64,000 nucleotides of DNA from Agapetus fuscipes (Eukaryota > Arthropoda > Insecta > Trichoptera > Glossosomatidae). Of this stretch, positions 35,201 to 47,200 are shown one piece after another. The position numbers were made by a program, and so were the translations under genes. The stretch is taken from contig OX637356.1 in NCBI GenBank assembly GCA_951799405.1, forward strand, positions 8,889,229 through 8,953,228, read 5' to 3'. Below the pieces are notes generated by a model. That model made no database searches and was not told the origin of the DNA. It was given only the letters and a program-made list of their open reading frames with translations. Position 1 is the stretch's first letter; each line of letters starts with the position of its first letter.

Positions 35201-38200
35201 ACAGTCAACAAGATACCACAAATGAGATTCAACGTGAATAACAATAACAGCTTTGGTTCCATCACTGGGAGTCCTATTAGAGTAAGGGGTAATGCTACCA
35301 CACAAACCAAGAAATCCATGAATTCTTCCATGAACACTGTCAGTATATCAAGTATTTCAGAATCAGAAGGAACACAAATGACTAGAATGCCAAGATTGAA
35401 GCCGAAAGATATGTATGATAATAAAGCTACATCAACACAATTGCCCATGGATGTTTTGGACAAAAGCATGCAAACATCTTGCATGACAAGCTTCCATCTC
35501 ACTAAGGACCGAGGACATTTGAGGGTTGTAGAACCTTCGTTCCTTGAAAAATTAAAGAAAGGCGATAAACCAAAGCCAGTGTATGTTTTGTATCCTAACT
35601 ACACTCTCCCTGATCTAGGTTTTATTTCTACTCAACAAGACATGGAAAAGGTGTTCTTGAAACCATTTAAATATGCACCCACGGAAGATGCCAACAAGAA
35701 GACTCAGAAGCAAACAGATAAGAGTAAACGCCCATTTTCATGTAATGATGTTGAAGGTCTAAGAAAGAAAGGATTCAATCACATCAGGGATTGGGACTCG
35801 CTAACATTCCTTCTTCCAATGGAATACCGACAGATTCTTGCAGAAATGCCTGAAATTGTTCAGCAGATGAAGGACAAAGAAGATGAGATCTTGCGTCAGA
35901 AAGAGCGGCCACTGTTTTGTGTCTCTCCTCCAGTGAGACACAAGGTGAGACCGGCTAGCTGTGATTGTGGCTCCCTCATGAGCGGGAATGCTACAAATGT
36001 TTCATCTAGCTCGAGCACAGCTACTCAACCATCTTCTGGTTACCGTGGTTCATCCACAATGCTCACTGATTCTTCAGCTCAAAACAGTCCAGCCCCTGCT
36101 CCTGGCTTCAATCCACTGTTTGTCTACAAATATGACAGTGCAACAAGCTCCGAAGCAAGCTTTATGAACGACAAACAAAGAGTAGGCGCTCCTCCTCTTC
36201 CAAAGCGTTCAATTTCCTTAGCTGAACAAAACAAGATGGCAGTCAATGGGAAAGTTATCGATGTAGCTCCACCTAGACCACCACTGCCGAAGAGCATCTT
36301 GAGGAAATCCATGGACAAGATGCGCAAGAACCCTCCCAACTCCAAACGGTACAGCATGATCGAAATGGAAGACCATGCTCCGGATGCAATCACTTGCATG
36401 AACATCCAAGCGGAACAAAAGAACTTGAAACGCAGATCATTACAAGAACCTTACTATCTCCTGAAAAACAATTCCATTGTTGAGATGAAGAAGAACAACG
36501 ATCTGGCAGCTAAAAGATTCTCTCAACAATTTTTGGATGCAGCTGAAAAAGACATGGACGAGATTGAATTCTTCAATGATGAAGGAGTTGGCACCGAGAG
36601 CAGCTTAGAGTCGGGGAAATCCCACGATACAAATAACACTCGGCCACCGACTCCTCCCTTGCCCAAATTGCACAGCAAGAACTTATCAGAAGCACCGATG
36701 ACCCTTCCATCACACCTTACACACCCAATCATCTCAAGTTCTGATCTACAACAGTTGGAAGACTTCTTGAAGCACAGCGGGATATCTTGTCACAATATGG
36801 AGGATTGGGACATTAACCACATGCAGAGAGTCAAGAATCAAGTCAGCCGGTTCTTGAGCATGAAGCAATCCCAGGAAGACAAAGAATCGTTGAACTCCAG
36901 TTGCAGCAGTGGGCACAGCAAGAAGTCTGTCAGTTTTGCTGAGAAAGGAGAAGAGAAAAGAAGCGGCGAGAGCAAGTTTGTTGAAGAATTGAAAGCGATG
37001 ACCCCGCCACATTCACCAGTCATTTCTGCCTTGCCTCACAGACATTACCAAGTAAGTAATGCTTCACGTATTACAAAATGATCTCAGTACTTATTCAAAT
37101 GTCAATGTATTTAAATGGTTGTTTTACTTTTTAGGCCAAAAACCTTGCAGAGATTCCTATCAGGGAAGAAGGAGAGTCTAGTCCTGAAGGCTATGCCAGC
37201 CCCATCTTTGGTCATGGCTTACATAGGTCGGCATCCAATGACACTGCTCAAAAACGAGGTAAGTAAAAGTCTCCTGCCTTGGCTGATCTTTTTGTGTACA
37301 TTTTCATCTTTGAAACTATTTAAGTAGTTGTTGTTTTTTTCCGTGTACTTGAAACATTGTTCAATTAGTGTTTTTGAAAACACGTTCCATTTTTTTTCTC
37401 AGCAAGTAAACGTCGCATGTCTTAGTAACTAACATACATAATCATCTTGACAATTGAGGCATCTTCATATCTGTGAACAACCTTTGCAATAGCCTTTTCA
37501 TAGAATGTGGCAGTATTCTAAATGCAGCGTATTAAAATGTATTGTAAAACATATTAAATGCAGTGCAAAACATATTAGAACAGTGTATTAAATAGTTAAG
37601 TGTATTTTCAAACTATCTTTTTAAATAAACAACACTTTTAACACTATTTTTAATTTCACAAATAGAATATAATTAAAAAATTAAATTTTAAATTATACTA
37701 CTAACGTTTTCGACTATTCAGTCATCATCAGGTGTGATGATGACTGAATAGTCGAAAACGTTAGTAGTATAATTTAAAATTTAATTTTTTAATTTTATTA
37801 TATTTGTGAAATTAAAAATAGTGTTTAAAAGTGTTGTTTATTTAAATAACAAACCAAAAACATGAATTTTCACAGTGTTAATTGACACAAACCATAAAAA
37901 ATATATCTTTTTAATTTTGTATTGAAGTTATATTTATGTAAAGCCTGCGACTATAGTTCCACACCAAGTCCCTGTGTCGAGCCGCAGCATCCAACGTCAA
38001 AATAGCAATGATGATTGCCAATCTTTGATAGAAGTGGCACCAAAAGTAGAAGAATTGAGGTTATAACTCTCGGTGCTGTGGCCAAGTGACACATTTTGAA
38101 TGTGCTGAGTCCAAGAGAAGAGAGCCCCGATAAATTCGGGAAATTCCACATTCTACTTATTCATTGATGTTTCCTGTAGGCTTAGTGACAGCCGTCGTTG

Positions 38201-41200
38201 AAGCAGTAGAGATGGTTCTGGAGGAAGGTGCTGACATCTCCAGACTGGTAGTCGGCACTCTGTGTCCTGCCTTGTACGCCCTCATGAAGGACGGCCTGAG
38301 AGAGTCCATTGAAACTTCTTTTGGTCCGGCCAACAACTCCGTGTGGCAAGTTATCGAGGCATCTGCCAGACAAGGTAAATCCTTATATTTTATTCCTTAT
38401 TTAGACCTTTCTTTTTGTTGCCTCTCCTACTTCAAATGCTTCTTTTTGTTACCAAATTATTCCAAATTCTTTTGATCAAAATACTCTAGTTGCTATATCA
38501 TATAATCTATAATCTAAGTTGCAAAGATATAGCTCATATTTAATGCTTGCCCACAAGCAGACGCGTGTAAGTTTGCGCTTACAAATGCTGCGTGTATACT
38601 TACAAATTAAAATCCAAACCTCAAATGAACGTAACCCTGCAACGTTTGCTGACCTTCCCTGAAACACGGGTGACATTGGCCAAGTGAACCATTTTGTACA
38701 GTATGAGCCTCATACCAACCTACAAGTTAAGGAATATATTGAAAAAAATGTATGGACGATACTACAGCACCCTTCGTGAGGAATTTAGTTTTTATATTTT
38801 TTTTCTATTTAGACAAAGGCAGAGAATTAACGTGATATTCTATATGATATTGGAAACTGCTGTATTTAACCATATCATCCAAAAGTGCATACCTTTTATT
38901 GTGGCAATCAATCAATCTTTTTCCTTTTTGGATGCTCACATATTTTCAGCACCTTCTTACATTCATTTGGCATAATTTTAATGATGTAATCAATGGTTGT
39001 AATTGTGTGTTGCTTCCTTGCAGGCCCGATCACCAAGTCTTTGAATGAGCTGGTGATGAGGATCAACAGTGAAGACGCCCTGTCGGAAAGTGTCCTGAAA
39101 TTCAACGCATTCATTATGGGATTACTCAAGTAAGCCTTATGATTTAATGCTTAGCATCCACTGTCTTACCTATCAGTATTTTTTTCCTTTAATTATAGGA
39201 ATATGCAAAATAAAATCTAAAATCTAAGTTGAAAAGATATATTGACAGTTAAGGCTCATATTTTGCATACCAACTAGCAGGCACATGTTAGTTTGCGCTT
39301 ACACATGCAACATGTGAACTTGCGACATAAAAACCCAAATCTCAAATCAACATAAGCCCTGCAAACAGGGTTGACATTGCCAAAGTGAAGCATTTTTTAC
39401 AGTATGAGTGGTCAGTCTTATACCAAACTATAATAGGGAAGTTGCAGTGGTAGGGAAAACGGTTGAAAATAATATGGTTGTGTAGAGTACATTTCAAGGA
39501 TCACAAACATATATTTTTTAAGTAGTAAAAATAAAGATATCATTGATAATTTTGAAAAATAAAATGCGGAGAATTTACAACCCGCCAAAAAAGCAATGTA
39601 AACGGTTAGGGACGTGTGTCGTCATTTTGACGACAAACGTCGCTGTCAAACCGACTACCTGGGCCATTTGACACCTAAACTCCCAAGATCTGACGTCATA
39701 TCCGCCCGAATAAAGTTTTTTATTTAATTAAATTAAATGCATTTCAAAACACGCTCCCTGACCCTGGAAACCTAAAACGATGGGGTAAAAATACAACTGC
39801 TTCCTGTGATCTCTGTGCCATTGACAAATGCACAGCAAGACATATTCTAACAGGGTGCAAAGTGGCCCTTGAAAATGGCAGATATACCTACAGACACGAC
39901 AGGGTACTGGAAATACTAAGGGAGAGTATAAGCCTAACAATTTCCAGAGCAAACAAAGGTTTGACAAGAGAGTCCATTGAAAAAATAAAATTTGTTAAGC
40001 CTGGAGAAAAGGGAGAGCGAAGGGCCAGGACCCAGACTTCCATTATAAAAAAGGCAAAGGACTGGAGGCTTGTGATGGATTCCACCACAGGACGATACAT
40101 TTTCCCAGGAGAACTATGCACTACGGCTTTGAGACCCGACATAGTTCTATACTCAAATGAACTAAAGCAAGTACTCTTGGTTGAATTGACGGTGCCGTGG
40201 GAGATGAACATCCCTAAGGACCATGCCTACAAACTAAATAGGTATAAAGGACTAGTGGATGAAATCACAAATAATGGATATACCACAAGATTGTATGCAG
40301 TGGAGGTGGGAGCGAGAGGACTGCCAGCCAAATCGGTATATACTTTCCTTAAGGATCTGGGACTGAATAGATCCCAAATAAATGGATTTCTGGAAAGACT
40401 AACAAAAGCGGCCATCTCGGGATCATACCACATTTGGCTGCGAAGATCTGAGAGCCCAGACACCTCTGGACATGCAACGTAGTTAATCGGACTTACATAT
40501 TGGAAGGAAGGATGAGTTGGGAGGAATTGGGAACGTTGTCATGACAAAAGGATCCTTAACCAACCAAAGACAGGTCGTAAGTCCTGTGACTCCCATCTCA
40601 TCCTGACTCCGTGCGGCGGGCCTGAGTTTGGGTCTTAGATTTTCAAAATTAGAGACCTGACTCGGTGAGACCGTGGATGCTCAGCTATTTCACAAAAAAA
40701 AAATGACCTGTTTTAGCGGAAATGGAAAATACGCGAATTTTAAAGAGCTATAATTTAAAAACTAAGGCACATATAATTTTTTTAAAAACGCAAATGTATT
40801 TTTAAAAATATAGCCTACCATTTTATGAAATAAAATAAAGAAGTGCAAATACCCTATTCAAGGAAAAAATCTGTACAATATTACTAATGAAGACTACAGG
40901 GGAAAACAAGGAATACCAGTAAAGATAAGAAAAGAACTGATGCCATCTAGTGGCATCTGTGTGTATCTAAAGCTCTGCAAGCTTTGTAATACAACAACAG
41001 TCACTATCATAGTTTATGGCGGCATTTCCGTTCTTTGTGACAGGCAATAACCATGAAAAATACAGACTATCAAATTTATAATTCTGATTTACTCAAATGT
41101 TCTTCAACTGACATTCATTGTTCTTGTAGTCTTCAAATTATAAAATACGTTATTAAATATGTAATTACAAATCAATACAAGATTCATTTTAACAATTGAA

Positions 41201-44200
41201 TTGTTGCAGTGTCCGCTCGCTGGACGCCTTCATCTCGTACCTGCGCACGCGTGAGTCGGTGCTGCGTCGCCACTACAGCTCGGGGGCCCTGGTGCGGGAC
41301 TCCGGGGGCGTGCTGGGGGGGCAGGCGGGCAGGGCTCTGCAGGCCGCCCTCGTCCCCCTCGCCTCCGTCCCCTTCCGCCTGGACCTGCTGTGGCAGCTGC
41401 GGGACATGCATAGGAGCTTCCGCAGAATGGAAGACCTCATGTCCAATGATGTAAGCTTGCATCACTGTCCTTCTTTCTGTGCCACTTCTAACTGAGAAGA
41501 AGATCATCATGGGGAAATTTGAATATTGCCGTTTACATTTTTCTTGGGATGATTTTTAAGATCCTTCAATCATGTGGTTCCCGAGATCTTTCAAAATGCA
41601 AGTTTCTATTTTATTGATTGTAGAGGTATTAACTTGCTAATCGTTCATCTTAAAAGATAAAAAGTAAAAACAACTTTGTTTACGATTACTTTGAGGATAT
41701 TCAATTCCACAACCTGATGATGCAAACGGGTTGTATGCGAAACCGATTGTGGAATTAAATGTACTCAAAGTACTTAATCATGAACATTTTTTTTTTCTTT
41801 TTGTCTTACAAGTTTGTAAATTATTGATATTTCTATTTCATTTTTGAAAAAGGTATAAGATTTCTATTCCGTATATTAAAATATTCATCAATTTGTCCTT
41901 TCATAATTCATTGTAACAATAATCTGCACCTTAAGTATAAAACTGCATATTCAACTCAATCATAGCGTTTTACCAAAAAAATTATGGAACTTCAACATTC
42001 ACTAGAGATGGTTTCCAATTTTGAAACATTTTTTGGTTAAAGCTATTGTTGTGGTTAAGGGTAAAGTTGTATACTTGGGTTACTGAGCTTAACATGCTTT
42101 CAAAATCGCTTTCAGCGTAGCATGCCTGTTTGCATTTTAGTAACATCATCCAAAATGACCTCTGGCTCGTTCCATCTTCCATTACTAACAAACCTTTACT
42201 TTATTTCTCTCACTCGACTAACACCAGTCACCGACGGCATCGGGGCAACTCTCAAAGAACCAAAGAAACCTCCTGAGACTCGTGCACTCCGTACAGTCCA
42301 GTGTAAACGCTTCGAGCGACGATCAGCGAGAACCAACGCCGCAAGCAAGCGTCATCATGCGTCAAAAGAACCAGAACACAGAAACACTCCCAGATCTGTT
42401 GAACAATTCCGGACCAAAGGAAACTGTCAAGGTCCGACCTAGGTCATGTGTTAATCCGACAATTGACACCATTGAAGGGACCAACAACTCTGGAAGTGGA
42501 AGCTTTGATCCTACGAGGAGGTGGTCTGGAGTGCATCTTGGATCTAAGCTGATCCAAGCTTTTGATAGACTGGCTTTGTACGATGATAGTGAAGAGTATA
42601 CAGACAGCTTGGAGAGTGATAAACAGAAATCTGGAGCTACAGTTAAGAAGGACCAGCTTGAGTGCCCTCCTGAAGAGGTAAAAATGAAAAAAATGAAAAA
42701 GAAATCATTTTTTGTTGTAGCGTTTTTTTATGTTTCAGAATTTCTATTTTATATTTTTGCACTATTATCAGTAGTAAAAATAAATAATGTATGTATGACA
42801 ATGCTCACAATTTCCAATTGTTTTTCTGTGATTTAAGAATAGTCTTATGGGCCAGAATTATAAACATTCATAAACATCAAGCTTTACTTGAATTAAAAAA
42901 GTATGTATACATGACATTGCATTTTTTATTTAAGTGTAGTTTAATTGATATTGTATACTAAGGGATGGTTATATTATTTTGAATCAATAATACAAAATAG
43001 AATCAAATTACATATCTTATAGTTGATACCTACATCGAAAATTTTTTTTTTTTTTCTTAGATGAATGATTATTTTTGTATTTATTTCACACATTCCAAAA
43101 ATTAAAGCACATTTTTGTTTATTTGGCTGCTTAATATGCTTACAAAATCATCAAAATCATTTGTTCAACTTTTATTCATAATTTTATGCTTTGTTTTTCT
43201 CAGTATTTTAGTAAACATATATTCCCTCAAAGATCTGCATGTTAAATTCAACCCTTAGTCCCTATACATCCTAAAATGCATGGACTAGGTTTGATCTATG
43301 TAGATATTTCAATTATTAGTAGCTTCTAGAACTTACTCACAAGCAAAATATATTAGATGACAATCTTTTTTGTTATCTTCCTACAAGCAATTCTCAAAAT
43401 AAAAGTGTGAATGAAGATGTATGCAATAGAGTTCGCACATTAACCTTTTCGCTTCTGAATATTCTGGCTATATGAGTACCCCCAGTGCAGAATACTTTTT
43501 CAAGGATTATTTTAAAACATTTATTGATTTCCTGCCTTAATTGGTTGCGGATACTTCAAACCATGTGAACAGCGACATGTATTAGTTATTCAAAAACAAA
43601 GATCAGAAAGGTTTAGCACATATTTCCACTTGCATACTTTTGAATTTTAGAACACAGATGTCATGGATAAGTTCAAAGTTCGATGACGTCGCTGATTGAC
43701 AGCGGCACTGTATGCAAGTTTACACTTGACGCTTATATGTGTCATGCGCGTGCATAGGATAAAGGCAAATACATGTCAGAATAAATATTTTCTGCCATTC
43801 CTTTAAAAGTGAAACAATGGCTCCAATCGAACTTAAATTTTGAATGTTAAATCTCAATATCAAGCTTAAATGCGTATTTTACCATATATTGCCTGCCTAT
43901 TTTAGGCACATGTGCCTGTATGGGATGCACGCCCCTGATATTTGTCACCCGCAGTTGAAGGGTTAAATTTAATACTCGACTATTGACATCACAAAAAAAA
44001 AATCCAAATAATCTGATTTCATTTTACAGTTTTATATGCTTAAAAATAAAATCAAATCCTTCCAGTCAAACTCCTCATCTGGAGAATGGGCATCGGAGCG
44101 TGGTGGTGGGAAGTTCCGTCGGCTGCAGCGCCGCTGGGAAATGCTGAGCGGGCAGGAGACTCCTGCAGCTCCTGGCAGCCCGCAGAGAACCTCCAACGCC

Positions 44201-47200
44201 TCCGCCGGGTCTACTCCGGGGTCTGCCTCGTCCACTCCTGGATCCACTTCATCGCAGGGCAGATCCAGGATCCCCAGGCCTGTGACGTCGCCTGTGAGAC
44301 CCAGCGCCCCACAGTCACCCGCTAACACAGTGTCACCAGTCAAGAGGTAACATGTGTGATCTATGATCTTAACTAAATTTTGAATTAAGTCCTGTCGAGC
44401 ATGTAACTATGCATTATTTGTGAGAAGAATAATAATATTAGGCCTTCAAGATTAATGTCATTTTTTGTATATTAGACAAATCGTTATGGGAGAACTTACA
44501 TTATTCTCAACATATCTTTGGCAACATAGCCAACATCTTTCTGCACAATGATTAAGGATGAACTTTGATTAGAATGAATTGAAGTTCATCTTCAATCATG
44601 GTGGAGAAAGAATGCCTCCTGAAGACGTAGGCCATATTGCCAACGAAACTTCAAGACTAATGTAAGTTATTCCATAATAGTTTGTCTAATATCTGAAAAG
44701 TGTGATTAATCTTGAAAGCTTATTAAAATATGTCAAATGCCATAACTCCAGTTTAAATTTGACCTTAATATTACGCTGATTTATTTGATGAGACCTGTTT
44801 TTGTGTGAATCACAGCTCATTTTTTTGTGTTCTACCAGAAATTTAATTGTATCCTCTGCCTCTTGGTTATGAGTTTGATAGTAATTCCTAGTATGAACTA
44901 CTAATCTAATCTAATCTAAGTTGCAAAGATATGTTACATTGGAGATTCACATTACATGCATTCTTACAACCAGACATGTACAAGTTCGCGCTTGCACATG
45001 CCTCATGTGAACCTACAACATAAAAACCAAATCTCAAATGGACATACACCCTGCAACTCTTGCCGTCCTTCCTTGAAACAGGGGTGACATTGGCAAAGTG
45101 GACCATTTTTACAGCATGGGTACTACCATACATCTTTAAAAGATGTCTTAACTTAGGTACATAATATTTTTGTAAATAGTTACAATATGAAATGAGGCTT
45201 GTAATACTGGTAATAATCTTGGTTCCAGGTCTATCCCTGTGCCGATTGGTGGAAACAAGAAGGTGACCACGCCCCCCTCAACTGGCTTAGCCAATCACAA
45301 GTCTCCGCTGCCGCCTCTACCTCAAGGACAAGTGGGCGCAAGGACCGCCGTCACGAATACTGGAGCCAATAAGAAACCTGCCAACAATACCAACAGGTTA
45401 GGCTTCTTCTTTATTCACTGTTGAATATATGCCTTCCCGACCTCCTCCAGTTGCTCCTATCCAGTGTTGGAAGTCTCATCACCACGGTAAATCTTACCTA
45501 CCGAATATCGTTAATATTTGTATGAAGACTAATCAGCTGTTCACTTGCGGCCATCTTAGATTGACAGATCTTCATACAAATATTACCGATATTCGGTAGC
45601 TAAGAATTACCGTGGTGATGATACTTCCAGCCTCGGGGCGTTTTCGGCAATGTCCTCTCAGCAGCTTTCTGTATATCATATGACCATGGAGCATGGAAGC
45701 TTGTTGAACCAATTGTTCTTCTACCAGATCTGCAGAATTTTCTACAGAGTTGTATTCTTTCCATCATGATGCCTTTTACATTTCCTATTTATATATTTGT
45801 CAGCCTTGAAACTGATCTAAATTTTACGTGCAATTTCTATTTTACAGAAAATCCCAAACCCGACAATAAAAGTTCAAAATATGTATGTATGTGTGCACTC
45901 CATAAATGCCTAGTGTTAACTTTTTGCTGACTGCTTCAAAAATACATATTTTTGTTTTCTTTATGCTTTTACTTTTCCAAGGATATCTTTGTTGTTTATC
46001 TCCATCAAAAAGTTTTTCTCAGCAAAATTCTGATCTGAAGTTTTGAGCTGTTAAAAATTCTGCAATCAAAACATTCCACTGAGGATGTCAAATAAATATG
46101 GAGTTTATTTTTCAAGGAATGCGAGTTTTGTTTCCCATTAAGGGAGTTAATCATAAATCATAGTAATAATATAGATGTAAGATACTGGTGCATAGTCTGA
46201 ATCTTTCTCAAGCTTTTCAATAAAACCTTTTTTATTGTTCTGTCACATCAAAGTTGTGAATCTCCAGTCACATACTAACCCATTCATCAAACATGTTAAA
46301 GCTTGGTTTTTGTGTTGAATATAATACATTTTCAATAACAAGTTTGTTTTCTTCTTCTTCAATGGCGCTACAGCCAAATTTGAATGGTCGGTAGTCTAGT
46401 GATTACCACTTCTGACTCGTAAATGGAAGGTTGTGGGTTTGAATCCCGACGGAGCACAAAAAATACAATTTATATTTTCAAATATGCTCTTCGCTGGGTG
46501 AAAAAATCATATACCTTTACCAAAGACCGGTTACTACAGGTCCATCCAGCCTTACAGCATTTGGGTCTTTGCTTGAGTATTGGCGCTTTGTAGCGACGAC
46601 CAAGGACGTTAACACCTCTGCGACACTACAACAAGTGTCATAGACCCCTAGAGTCTCTGAAATGTAGGGAGTCTCCCGCACAGGATTTCTTAAAAAAAAT
46701 AGTTTAGTTGTGACATATATGTGTGTGTGCAGAGTGAGTCGCCTGGAGTCTGTGGGAGGTGGCGCCCCCGCCCCGCGCCCCTCCTCCCTCCCCTACAGGC
46801 GCGCCCCCCCACCCTCTGTGGGCAGGCCCAGGAGAGCCGCGTCCACCTCCCAGCCCCGCCCCGCCGCGCCCAACAGGACCAACAACCAGACCACCAAGTA
46901 AGGACAATGCTCATTTGTGGAGCTTACAGCCATTATGCGCTAGTCTACGCACTAGATTGTGACGCTTTTTGAGTCAATCTCGAGAAAAAAATCTGATGTA
47001 ATAATAATAATAAAAAGACAATATTTATAATGCCGTTTTGTGATAAATCACTGCAAGGGCACTGTTCAACTGTAACATCTCCAAACAAACATGTAGATAT
47101 AGAATATAGAACTATTCACAGAATTTTGTTTTAGTAGGTAAGGTCACTAAGACAAAATCTAATCTAATCTAAGTTGACACCATAAGGGCTGACCACCCAT

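Noticed and set aside
46690..46972. Several GC-rich frames on both strands
   Set aside because: Shadows of RUSC-like exon 15; only the phase-consistent frame joins its neighbours.
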